Of a DNA stretch of 64,000 nucleotides, positions 49,640-59,886 are shown one piece after another. The translations under genes were made by a program, and so were the position numbers. This stretch comes from DASUPK01 sp963695675. Lineage in GTDB: Bacteria > Actinomycetota > Thermoleophilia > Solirubrobacterales > 70-9. Location: the NCBI GenBank assembly GCA_963695675.1, contig CAVOGY010000001.1, positions 62,001 through 126,000 on the forward strand, written 5' to 3'. Numbering within the stretch: the first letter of the stretch is position 1; the number at the start of each line of letters is the position of its first letter. The notes under the pieces were generated by a model. That model searched no databases, was not told the DNA's origin, and saw only the letters and a list, made by a program, of their open reading frames with translations.

Positions 49640-50173
49640 CTAGCCGGCCGTCCTGCGGCGCTGAAGGCGTGCCAGCGGGCCGAGCAGGGCGGGCTGCAGC
49701 CGGGGCGGCGGCAGGGTCCTCGCCGTGATCACCACCGTGTCCCGGTAGCGATCGGTGAACTCGGCGGCCTCCATGAACGCGCGAAAGCCCCTGGGGAGGC
49801 CGTGGCGCGTGTACTTCCCCGCCCGGGCCATTGCCGCCGCCTCGGTGAGGAATTCCTGGAGCTCCATCGCCGGCTCGGCCTCACAGACGATATGGGCCTC
49901 GGTGGTGCCGGTGTTCTTGAAGCTGTGCCGGACGCCGGGCTTCACCACGACCGTCTCGTCCCCGGCACGCGCGACGGTCGGCTTGCGGTCGGCCGTGAAG
50001 GTCGTCTCGCCTTCGATCACGGTGAAGCGCTCCTCGATCGACGGGTGGTAGTGGGGGATGCTGACGCCGCCGCCCGGGTCGACGTAGACGTCCATCCCGA
50101 GAACGGCGCCCTCCTGCGGGTGAAAACGGAGCCGGTAGTTGAAGACCGGATCCTCGATCAGCTCGTCGTTCAT
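49640..50173 (-). CDS. cupin-domain protein
   Basis: 177 residues. Cupin motif 1 IPHYHPSIEERFTVIEGETTF with two His and Glu, motif 2 VVKPGVRHSFKNTG with the third His, so a metal site looks complete. A C-terminal helical region with Arg-rich end follows. Substrate unknown. Start ATG 50173 fixed by AGAGGTGG 5 nt upstream; a GTG at 50182 is less likely. Same strand as ltrA, 28 bp after it. Confidence 0.82.
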   Translation of the reverse strand: MNDELIEDPVFNYRLRFHPQEGAVLGMDVYVDPGGGVSIPHYHPSIEERFTVIEGETTFTADRKPTVARAGDETVVVKPGVRHSFKNTGTTEAHIVCEAEPAMELQEFLTEAAAMARAGKYTRHGLPRGFRAFMEAAEFTDRYRDTVVITARTLPPPRLQPALLGPLARLQRRRTAG

Positions 50174-50201
50174 CTCAGCCACCTCTGTTTCCGACTCCGT
50201 C

Positions 50202-51389
50202 CTATGTCCCCGGCGCCGCTTCCCCGTGGCGGACCTCGGCGCGGGCCTCCCCGTATCCCCTGGTCTCGTAGGCGATCATCGACCAGAGCAGCACGTTGAT
50301 CAGGGCGAGCATCACCAGGGCCGACAGCTCGAAGGCGACGGGATAGAGCGCGAACAGCAGTACCGCCATGCCCAGCCGATGCCTGTTGAGTGTGTGGACG
50401 TGCCGCCAGCGGAATGCGACCAGGCCGAGCAGGTAGACGGCGACGCCGCCGACCAGGGCGAAGGCGGGCACGTCCTCCAGCGCGTCGGTCGGGTGTCCGA
50501 GGGCCTTCTTCAGGCCCAGCGCCAGCAGGATGATCCCGGCAACGAGCAGGAAGTGGATGTAGGAGTACGAGTCCCGGGCCAGCTCGTTCCGCACCTTCCC
50601 CTCCGGCGCTCGCACCAGCCGCCGGGCCGAGACCAGGGCCACGATGTCGAAGTAGGCCCACCAGAGGGCGGCCACGACCCCGATGCCCAGCACCGCGGCG
50701 GCGGCTATTCCCCAGGTCAGGTGCGTTCCGGCCCCGAGCCCGATGGCGACGATCGACTCCCCGAGAGCGATGATCACGATCAGCCCGTGGCGCTCGGCGA
50801 AGTGGCCGGGCACCAGGTGCCACCCCTCCGACCCGAACAGGTAGGGCTCGCCCATGTCGAGGACGAGGGCGAGCCCCCAGACCGCGGCCTGGGCGCCGCT
50901 GTCGAGGAACGATCCGCAGATCAACAGTGTGATTCCAACCGCGGTCCCGATCCCGAGCCCCGTCACCGAGCGCCGAAAGGTGGGGTCGTCGCGGCCGGCG
51001 ATCAGCAATAGGCAGATTTGCGCGATCCGCACCGCGCCGTAGGCGACCGCGAACTCGGTCGCCAGGCTGCCGAATGCATCTGGCACGCAGATCGCGGCGA
51101 TCAGGAAGCCCGCCATCGCGGCGAACAGCGCGATCCGGACACCGCCCTCCTCGGGATCGATGACGCTGGTCAGCCACGCGTACGCGACCCAGGACCACCA
51201 GAGGAGCGCCAGGATCAGCATCCCCTCGCCGAGGCCCGCCCAGGTCGGATGCCTGGACATCAGCGCCGTGCACTGGGTGATCGCCAGGACGAAGACCAGG
51301 TCGAAGAAGAGCTCCAGCGGCAGCACCCGGTCCTGCTGCCGGAGGGCCGCGCCCAGCCGCAGCCGCCGCGTCTCGATTCCCGTTTCCAC
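50202..51389 (-). CDS. low temperature requirement A (LtrA) family membrane protein
   Basis: 395 residues with about eleven membrane helices. Family signatures are PLELFFDLVFVLAITQCTAL near the start, LLWWSWVAYAWLT, HFAERHGLIVIIALGESIVAIG and ARDSYSYIHFLLVAGIILLALG. First described in Listeria growth in the cold; molecular function unknown. GTG start just downstream of the YceI gene on the same strand. Confidence 0.9.
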   Translation of the reverse strand: METGIETRRLRLGAALRQQDRVLPLELFFDLVFVLAITQCTALMSRHPTWAGLGEGMLILALLWWSWVAYAWLTSVIDPEEGGVRIALFAAMAGFLIAAICVPDAFGSLATEFAVAYGAVRIAQICLLLIAGRDDPTFRRSVTGLGIGTAVGITLLICGSFLDSGAQAAVWGLALVLDMGEPYLFGSEGWHLVPGHFAERHGLIVIIALGESIVAIGLGAGTHLTWGIAAAAVLGIGVVAALWWAYFDIVALVSARRLVRAPEGKVRNELARDSYSYIHFLLVAGIILLALGLKKALGHPTDALEDVPAFALVGGVAVYLLGLVAFRWRHVHTLNRHRLGMAVLLFALYPVAFELSALVMLALINVLLWSMIAYETRGYGEARAEVRHGEAAPGT

Positions 51390-51415
51390 CGGCTACTTCT
51401 CGTTCAGACCGTGGG

Positions 51416-51968
51416 TCATCGGGTGGGCAGCGACCCTTCGGCGACCACCTCGACCTCGATCTCTGACCTTGAGGGTGCCGAACAGGCCGGAGTAGGGCTT
51501 GATGCCCCAGTCGGATTGCTTGACGGTCGCTCGACCCGTGATCTCGCCCGCGTCGCCGACGCTGAGCTCGAAGCCGAGAGGGTGACGGCTGCCGTTCATG
51601 GCGAGCTCGCCCGAGACGCTGAAACACGCCTCATCCTTCGTGGGTGTGATGCGGCTGGACTCGAACTCGACCCGGCCGGCCGGCAGCACCTCGTCCTCGA
51701 GCGTCTTCTTGATCTCGGCCTTGTCTTCCTCGGTCAGTGCCTTCAGCCCGCCCGTTCCCTCGATCACCCGCATCGAGCCGCTGTCCGCGCCGACCTTAAG
51801 ACCGATCGGGCCCTGCTCGCCGACCTCGAGGGTTCCCTCCCAGGAGCCGACCTCGATCAGCAGGTCGTGACCCGCCTTCGCCGCGGCGCCGTGCCTCTCG
51901 GTCTTGATGCGGAGGGTGGCATTCTCCGGTCCAAGCTTGTGCGTGCCTGACATGATCGGCATCGTCAA
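51416..51968 (-). CDS. YceI family protein (frame break near the end)
   Basis: About 183 residues of the lipocalin-like YceI fold, which binds isoprenoid-type lipids: ATLRIKTERHGAAAKAGHDL, VGSWEGTLEVG, RVEFESSRITP, VSGELAMNGSRHPLGFEL and KQSDWGIKPYSGLFGTLKVR. At 51460-51465 the frame shifts: the expected end EIEVEVVAEGSLPTR with a stop at 51416 is in another frame, while the uninterrupted frame runs to 51393. No signal peptide. TTG 51968 lies 6 nt past a TAGATT, so it may be leaderless; ATG 51962 and 51953 are alternatives. Confidence 0.8.
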
Positions 51969-51974
51969 GCACCC

Positions 51975-51980
51975 AATCTA
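51975..51980 (-). promoter_or_regulatory. -10 element of the YceI gene in the YceI/coxG divergent gap
   Basis: TAGATT on the minus strand, 6 nt before TTG 51968. The 32-bp gap also has to serve coxG, whose own -10 is not obvious. Confidence 0.4.
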
Positions 51981-52000
51981 TTCGGCGGAAAGAGGATCCG

Positions 52001-52438
52001 ATGGAGTTCGACAACTCGTTCACCGTCCAGAAGCCGCTCGACGAGGTCTGGAACACGATGATCGACCTCGAGCGCGTCGTGCCGTGCGTCCCGGGGGCCA
52101 GGGTCATCGAGAAGACGGGCGACAGCGCCGTTGACGCCGAGGTCAAGATCAAGCTCGGCGCGATGTCGATGAACTACTCCGGGCCCGCCGAGATCGTCGA
52201 GCAGGACGACTCCGCTCATCGGGCCGTGATGAACGCGCGGGCGAAGGAGGCGGGGGGACAGGGCAATGCCGATGCCAGGGTCTCGATGCAGCTGTCGGGG
52301 GCCGGGGACGCGACGGAGGTCGCGCTCCACTCGGAGATCAACGTCACCGGCAAGGCGGCGCAGATGGGGGAGGGAGTGATCGCCGCCGTGACCGAGGGGA
52401 TGATCAAGGAGTTCGCCGAGAACCTGGCCAAGCTCTGA
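52001..52438 (+). CDS. coxG: CoxG-like SRPBCC protein of CO dehydrogenase cluster
   Basis: 145 residues, START/SRPBCC fold. FDNSFTVQKPLDEVWNTMID, VVPCVPGARVIEKTGD and VKIKLGAMSMNYSGPAEIVE are typical of CoxG, which in Oligotropha helps recruit CO dehydrogenase to the membrane. ATG preceded by AAAGAGGATCCG. It opens the cox cluster but is separated from the rest by a likely promoter at 52454. Confidence 0.9.
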   Translation: MEFDNSFTVQKPLDEVWNTMIDLERVVPCVPGARVIEKTGDSAVDAEVKIKLGAMSMNYSGPAEIVEQDDSAHRAVMNARAKEAGGQGNADARVSMQLSGAGDATEVALHSEINVTGKAAQMGEGVIAAVTEGMIKEFAENLAKL

Positions 52439-52453
52439 GCCGCTCGAGATTCC

Positions 52454-52480
52454 TTGGATGCTTGAGTCCGGTTGTAATAC
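52454..52480 (+). promoter_or_regulatory. promoter ahead of the small membrane genes and coxMSL
   Basis: TTGGAT (52454-52459) and TAATAC (52475-52480), spacer 15 nt, shorter than ideal. The -10 is strong and lies 9 nt before a possible leaderless ATG at 52490. Confidence 0.45.
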
Positions 52481-52489
52481 TCTCGCGAC

Positions 52490-52528
52490 ATGGCAGGTAC
52501 CGCTGGTGTTGAGGCAATGGAATGCTGA
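52490..52528 (+). CDS. possible 12-codon leader ORF
   Basis: ATG 9 nt past the TAATAC box; encodes MAGTAGVEAMEC and stops 4 nt inside the next gene, whose ATG is at 52522. The overlap would couple initiation of the first small membrane gene to this leader. Evidence is only the spacing and overlap. Confidence 0.3.
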   Translation: MAGTAGVEAMEC

Positions 52529-52782
52529 TCGGCGCTGATACCACCTCCTGGTACATCGGCCTCGGACTCGGTGCCGTCGTGGTGGTGGTGGCGGTGATCA
52601 TCGTCGGCACCATCCTGATCCTCGCCAACCGGATCGCCGGACAGGCGGAGACCGCCAGCGACGCGGTCGAGACGCTCCGCTCAGAGACCGACGGCCTGAG
52701 CGGCGTCGCCAAGGTCAACGACTCCGGCGTCCGGATCCTCCACTCTGCGCGCGCGCTGAGGAAGACGGCGGTCGGGCACTGA
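52522..52782 (+). CDS. small single-helix membrane protein 1 of cox cluster
   Basis: 86 residues. One N-terminal membrane helix (LGLGAVVVVVAVIIVGTILIL, about 14-34) and a polar helical tail (AGQAETASDAVETLRSETDG) with heptad-like spacing. Not recognised. Its TGA overlaps the next ATG (TGATG). It is the first of five consecutive genes with the same layout, short outside end, one helix, amphipathic tail, between coxG and coxM. Confidence 0.7.
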   Translation: MLIGADTTSWYIGLGLGAVVVVVAVIIVGTILILANRIAGQAETASDAVETLRSETDGLSGVAKVNDSGVRILHSARALRKTAVGH

Positions 52783-53081
52783 TGGACGTCGTGGTCGGCC
52801 TGGCCAGCTCCGAGCGCACCCTCTGGTACGTGACGCTCGCGGTGGGCCTGGTCGTGGCCCTGGTGGTGGCCGGGATGCTGGTCACGCTGCTCGGCCTGCT
52901 CGGGCGGATCCAGGCCGCGGTCACGAACCTCCTCGGCTCCGCCGGGAAGGTCGCCGAGAACACGTCGAACATCCCGCAGCTCGAGGCCACCGCACCGGTC
53001 CTCGAGCAGATCGCCGCCGAGGGCGTGGTGCAGGACGGCTACATGAACGCGCTCTCGCAGGGCTACGGGGAGCCCGAATGA
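52782..53081 (+). CDS. small single-helix membrane protein 2 of cox cluster
   Basis: 99 residues. Membrane helix about 16-40 (VTLAVGLVVALVVAGMLVTL) then an Ala/Gln-rich helical tail (GRIQAAVTNLLGSAGKVAEN). The tail is acidic at the end (YGEPE). ATG overlaps the previous stop by one nucleotide; the stop overlaps the next ATG by four. Not recognised. Confidence 0.7.
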   Translation: MDVVVGLASSERTLWYVTLAVGLVVALVVAGMLVTLLGLLGRIQAAVTNLLGSAGKVAENTSNIPQLEATAPVLEQIAAEGVVQDGYMNALSQGYGEPE

Positions 53082-53356
53082 GCACCTCCCTGCTGATCGT
53101 GCTGAGCGTCGCCGAGGCCGTGGTCCTCGTGGTGGTGCTGGCCCTGGCTCTGATCGAGATCCGCCGCCGCCTCTCTTCGATAGCGAGCGACCTGAGCGAT
53201 CTGGGGGACGCCCTGACCACCGTGGAGGGGGAGCACCTGCGTCCGCTCCGGCCCGCGGTCGAGGCGATCAACGCCCAATTCGAAGGGATCATCGCCCTGA
53301 TGCCGTCCGTGGCGAAGAAGGCCGCGATCGTCGCCGAGCACGCGGAGAAGCGATGA
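53078..53356 (+). CDS. small single-helix membrane protein 3 of cox cluster
   Basis: 92 residues. Helix about 4-26 (LIVLSVAEAVVLVVVLALAL) followed by IEIRRRLSSIASDLSDLGDA, a likely coiled coil, and a helical end with basic residues (VAKKAAIVAEHAEKR). The positive patch right after the helix predicts the tail is cytoplasmic. ATGA overlaps at both ends. Confidence 0.72.
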   Translation: MSTSLLIVLSVAEAVVLVVVLALALIEIRRRLSSIASDLSDLGDALTTVEGEHLRPLRPAVEAINAQFEGIIALMPSVAKKAAIVAEHAEKR

Positions 53357-53610
53357 CTCTCTGGTGGATCGGCAACGCTGTGCTGCTGCTGGTGATCGTG
53401 CCGGTCGTGGTGGTCCTCCTGCGCGGCGTGCTCGGCGCAGCGAAGGACACCACGCGGGCGGTCGAGGCGCTTCGGCCCGTCGCCGACGCCGCCTCGAAGG
53501 ACCTCGACGCGGTTGAGCTTCTCAACACCACCCAGGAGCAGGTGAGCCAGACGGTCGCCGTGGTGGCGAACTACGGCGGCTCCCTCGACACCATCCTCGA
53601 GGACGCCTGA
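53353..53610 (+). CDS. small single-helix membrane protein 4 of cox cluster
   Basis: 85 residues. Helix about 5-27 (WIGNAVLLLVIVPVVVVLL) and an amphipathic tail (AAKDTTRAVEALRPVADAAS) resembling the tails of proteins 1 and 3. ATGA overlap with the previous gene; the following GTG is 1 nt after its stop. Confidence 0.7.
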   Translation: MTLWWIGNAVLLLVIVPVVVVLLRGVLGAAKDTTRAVEALRPVADAASKDLDAVELLNTTQEQVSQTVAVVANYGGSLDTILEDA

Positions 53611-53611
53611 G

Positions 53612-54217
53612 GTGGAGCCCGCCGCCGCAGTCACCCTGATCGCGGTGGTGCTGGTGATCCTGGCGCTGGTCTTCTACCTGGTCTCCGTGATCCTGGAGCT
53701 GCGGAAGATCACCGCCGGCCTGGACGCGGTGATCGAGTCGGTCGGCGACATCCTCCGGAAGAGCGAGCCCGTGAACGGCGTCGTCGATCAGATCAACAAG
53801 GACCTCTCCGCGGGAACGGACCTGCTCGAGGGCCTGCTCGACAAGAAGGCGGGCCAGGATGACGCGGCGGGGCTGATCGAGTCGGTCTTTCCGGGGGCGG
53901 GCGCCGCGGTCCTCGAGCGGCAGGGCAGAAGCGGTGAGGTGAAGAACATCGACGAGGTCTACACGAGGGGGGCCGTGCAGCTGGCGCGCCTGGGGCGAGA
54001 GAGCCCTCTCGGCGCGGGCGAGTTGTCCGGCGCCGCCCTCAGGGACCCGAGCTACTCCAGCGCGGCGGCGCGGTCGATCTACACGAATCCGAGCGGCCCG
54101 GTCGCCGATCAGCCGGGGGGCCCCCTGCACAGGCCGAGGTCGCCGGTGATCGGCACCGAGGCCGGCCCGGATGGTGATCAGGCGCCCGATGAGTCGGAGG
54201 CGTCGGATGGTGAGTAG
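53612..54217 (+). CDS. single-helix membrane protein 5 of cox cluster
   Basis: 201 residues. Helix about 6-29 (AVTLIAVVLVILALVFYLVS), a helical stretch (ELRKITAGLDAVIESVGDIL) like the other four, then a longer soluble region with KNIDEVYTRGAVQLARLGRE and a disordered Pro/Gly/acidic end. GTG start. It ends 18 nt before coxM. The longest of the set and the only one with room for a separate binding surface. Confidence 0.72.
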   Translation: MEPAAAVTLIAVVLVILALVFYLVSVILELRKITAGLDAVIESVGDILRKSEPVNGVVDQINKDLSAGTDLLEGLLDKKAGQDDAAGLIESVFPGAGAAVLERQGRSGEVKNIDEVYTRGAVQLARLGRESPLGAGELSGAALRDPSYSSAAARSIYTNPSGPVADQPGGPLHRPRSPVIGTEAGPDGDQAPDESEASDGE

Positions 54218-54235
54218 AGGGCGGGGGATTCTCTA

Positions 54236-55111
54236 GTGCAGACACCCGGCCCGATCGAGTACGAGCGCGCGACCAGCGTGCAGAACGCGATCGAGCTGCT
54301 CGAGCGCTACGGGCCCGAGACCCGCATTCTGGCCGGCGGGCACAGCCTGCTGCCGATGATGAAGCTGCGGCTCGCCAACCCCGAGCGCCTCATCGACATC
54401 AACGACCTCGAGGAGCTCTCCTACATCAGGGAGGCCGACGGGGAGATCCGGATCGGCGCGATGACCCGCCATCGCGAGCTGCTCGAGTCCGAGCCGCTCG
54501 CCCGGCACTTCCCTGTCTTCATCGACGCGGAGAACGTGATCGCCGACCCTCCGGTCCGCAATCGCGGCACGATCGGCGGCTCGCTGGCGCAGGCCGACGC
54601 CGCCGAGGACCTCTCCGCCGTCTGCTCTGCGCTGAAGGCGAGCGTCGTGATCGCCGGCTCGGACGGCGAGCGCGTCGTCTCGATGGATGACTTCCACGTC
54701 GGCCCCTACATGACGGCGATCCAGGACGGCCAGATACTGACCGAGATCCGTCTGCCCATGAGGCCGGGCGGGGGCAGCGCCCACGAGAAGGTCGAGCGCA
54801 GGGCGGGAGACTGGGCGATCGTCGCGGTCTCCGCGGCCCTCTGGATGGAGGGTGGGAGGATCGCCGACGCTGGCGTCGCGCTCAGCGCCGCCGGGCCGAC
54901 GACGATCCACGCGACCCGGTCGGAGGAGCTGCTGCGGGGCAAGGAGCCCTCGGAGGAGCTCTTCGCCGAGGCCGGGGGCCTCGCCGCGGAGGACTGCTCG
55001 CCCGCCGCCGACGGGCGCGGCCCCGTCGACTACAAGCGCCACCTCGCCGACGTGCTCACCAGGCGCGCTCTCGGCCGAGCCGCCGAGCGCTCATCCAACC
55101 AGGAGGGCTGA
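54236..55111 (+). CDS. coxM: CO dehydrogenase medium subunit (FAD)
   Basis: 291 residues. FAD-binding motifs ILAGGHSLLPMMKLRLANPE and NRGTIGGSLAQADAAED, and the C-terminal CO_deh_flav_C domain (KVERRAGDWAIVAVSAALWM). Carries electrons from the Fe-S clusters of CoxS to the quinone or other acceptor. GTG start; the stop is directly followed by the coxS ATG. Confidence 0.94.
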   Translation: MQTPGPIEYERATSVQNAIELLERYGPETRILAGGHSLLPMMKLRLANPERLIDINDLEELSYIREADGEIRIGAMTRHRELLESEPLARHFPVFIDAENVIADPPVRNRGTIGGSLAQADAAEDLSAVCSALKASVVIAGSDGERVVSMDDFHVGPYMTAIQDGQILTEIRLPMRPGGGSAHEKVERRAGDWAIVAVSAALWMEGGRIADAGVALSAAGPTTIHATRSEELLRGKEPSEELFAEAGGLAAEDCSPAADGRGPVDYKRHLADVLTRRALGRAAERSSNQEG

Positions 55112-55588
<477 letters not shown>

Positions 55589-55590
55589 GA

Positions 55591-57960
<2,370 letters not shown>

Positions 57961-57966
57961 GCGGTC

Positions 57967-59310
57967 GTGCCTGAGCTCGGCACGATCGACCTTCCCGCCC
58001 TGGCCACGGCGCTGGCCCAGCGGCTGCGGGCTGCCGGGGTGCCGACCACGCCGGAACGCGCCTCGCGCTTCGCCGAGGCGGTGGCGCTGGTCGGGCCGTC
58101 CAGGCGATCGGAGCTCTACTGGACGGCGCGGTCGGTCTTCGTCTCCTCGCAGACCCAGCTGCCGACGTTCGATCGCGTGTTCGCGGCGGTGTTCGATCCC
58201 GCCCTGGAGCCGGATGAGGAGCGCGGCGACCCGTACTCCCCGCCGCTGAGCGGCTCGCGGCGGAACGACCGCCCGCCCGCTCCGGAGGCCCGCTCGGTCG
58301 CCGGCGAGGCGCCGGACCAGCCCTCGGGCGGTATGCGGGGCACCGTCTCGCCGCCCCCCGATGAGGAGGCCGAGCGCGAGCTCGAGGTCCCGCTGGCGAC
58401 CGCGAGCGAGGCGGAGCGCCTGCGGAGGAAGAGCTTCGAGGCCCTCGAGCCAGACGAGCTCGAGCGGATCCGCCGGATGATGGCGGCGCTGGAGCTCGCC
58501 GCCCCGCGACGGCGCTCGAGGCGAAGGCGCCGCGCCAGGCGGGGCGAGCATCTGGACCTCCGGGGCACGCTGCGCGGCAGCCTGCGAACAGGGGGGGACC
58601 CGATGACCCTCGCCCGCCGGACGCGGCGCACTCGGCCGCGGCGCCTCGTGCTGCTCTGCGACATCTCGGGGTCGATGGAGCCGTACGCGCGTGCTTACCT
58701 CCACCTGCTCACCTCGGCCGTCGCCAGCGGCGCGCCGGCCGAGGCGTTCGTCTTCGCCACCCGCCTGACCCGGCTGACTCGCGCGCTGGCAGGGCGCAAC
58801 CCCGAGGCGGCCATTCAGCGGGCCGTCGCCGCCGCGCCGGACTGGTCGAGCGGCACCCGTATCGGCGAGGCGCTGCGGGACTTCAACGACCGCTACGGGC
58901 GCCGGGGGATGGCGAGGGGCGCGGTGGTGGTGATCCTCTCGGACGGCTGGGAGCGCGCGGACCCCGCCCTGGTCGGCAGGGAGATGGAGCGGCTTCGCCT
59001 GATGGCCCACCGGATCGTCTGGGTCAACCCGCGTGCCGGCGCCGCCGGCTTCTCGCCCGGTACGGGCGGGATGGCCGCCGCGCTGCCCCACTGCGACGCG
59101 CTGGTGAGCGGCCACTCGCTCGAGGCCATGTACGAGGTCGCCGAGGCGATCGCGGCCGATGACTCCTCCCGGGACACGGTCCGAACGGGCGCGCCCAAGC
59201 TCTCCGCGGATCCCGAGCCGTCGTGGCCGAGCGCCGAGCGGACCGCGGCGCAGCGGCCGGTGCCCATGCCCAGCGGCTACGGGCCGAAGCGCGGAAGGAC
59301 GACGAGTTGA
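57967..59310 (+). CDS. coxE: CoxE-like VWA domain protein
   Basis: 447 residues. Helical N-terminus, an Arg-rich middle (ALELAAPRRRSRRRRRARRG) and a VWA domain with MIDAS residues LLCDISGSMEPYARAYLHLL (DxSxS). In Oligotropha the CoxD/CoxE pair inserts S and Cu into the apo-enzyme; coxD is at 61414. GTG 57967 is 6 nt past the coxL stop. Confidence 0.92.
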   Translation: MPELGTIDLPALATALAQRLRAAGVPTTPERASRFAEAVALVGPSRRSELYWTARSVFVSSQTQLPTFDRVFAAVFDPALEPDEERGDPYSPPLSGSRRNDRPPAPEARSVAGEAPDQPSGGMRGTVSPPPDEEAERELEVPLATASEAERLRRKSFEALEPDELERIRRMMAALELAAPRRRSRRRRRARRGEHLDLRGTLRGSLRTGGDPMTLARRTRRTRPRRLVLLCDISGSMEPYARAYLHLLTSAVASGAPAEAFVFATRLTRLTRALAGRNPEAAIQRAVAAAPDWSSGTRIGEALRDFNDRYGRRGMARGAVVVILSDGWERADPALVGREMERLRLMAHRIVWVNPRAGAAGFSPGTGGMAAALPHCDALVSGHSLEAMYEVAEAIAADDSSRDTVRTGAPKLSADPEPSWPSAERTAAQRPVPMPSGYGPKRGRTTS

Positions 59311-59334
59311 CCAACCCCGATCAAAGGAGCGGAG

Positions 59335-59811
59335 ATGGCTGATGGCGCCACCTACCGAGCGGTGTTTCTGCGAATGCATCCCACCGGCAAGGCGGTCCTC
59401 AGCCTGAGCGAGGCATCGCAGGGCGAGGAGGCGACGCTCGCCGGGATCGCCGCGGGCGAGCTCGGCATTCCTCCGGAGGACGTCAAGGTCGTGCACGAGG
59501 ACACGGACCGGTTCGGCGAGGGAAACACCTTCAACAGCGAGCCGAGCGATGCCGTCGGCGAGAACGTCGCGATCACCGCCCGCAAGCTGCGCGACAAGGC
59601 GCAGATCGTGGCCGGCTCGATGCTCGGCGCCTCGCCCGACTCCCTGACCTTCGACAACGGCCACTGGGCGGCGGGGGGCGGTTCCGAGGGGGTCAGGATC
59701 CAGGAGGTCGCGCTCCACACCTTCGGCGGCTTCGAGCTTCCGGAGGGGATCGAGGGCTCTCTGGACGCACAGACGACCTACAGGGTCGGGGCCGTGCAGG
59801 CGGCCGGATAG
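59335..59811 (+). CDS. stand-alone fragment of a CoxL-type molybdenum domain
   Basis: 158 residues that align by eye with CoxL residues about 486-630 next door: PTGKAVLSLSEASQGEEATL against CoxL GTGKATISISCQTQGQGHET, ELGIPPEDVKVVHEDTDRFG against ELGISPEDIQVRHGDTDRTP, and ITARKLRDKAQIVAGSMLGA against VAARRVRDKARLIAAGMLET. It lacks the AYRCSFR loop and the catalytic Glu. It has its own AAAGGAGCGGAG ribosome site and clean ends, so it looks like a maintained gene. Function unknown, perhaps assembly or cofactor holding. Confidence 0.75.
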   Translation: MADGATYRAVFLRMHPTGKAVLSLSEASQGEEATLAGIAAGELGIPPEDVKVVHEDTDRFGEGNTFNSEPSDAVGENVAITARKLRDKAQIVAGSMLGASPDSLTFDNGHWAAGGGSEGVRIQEVALHTFGGFELPEGIEGSLDAQTTYRVGAVQAAG

Positions 59812-59886
59812 ACCCAGGCCGACCGGGTCCCGGGAGTACCTTTGTCGGAGGGATTCCAGATGCCCGCAGGAGAAGGAGAAGGCACG

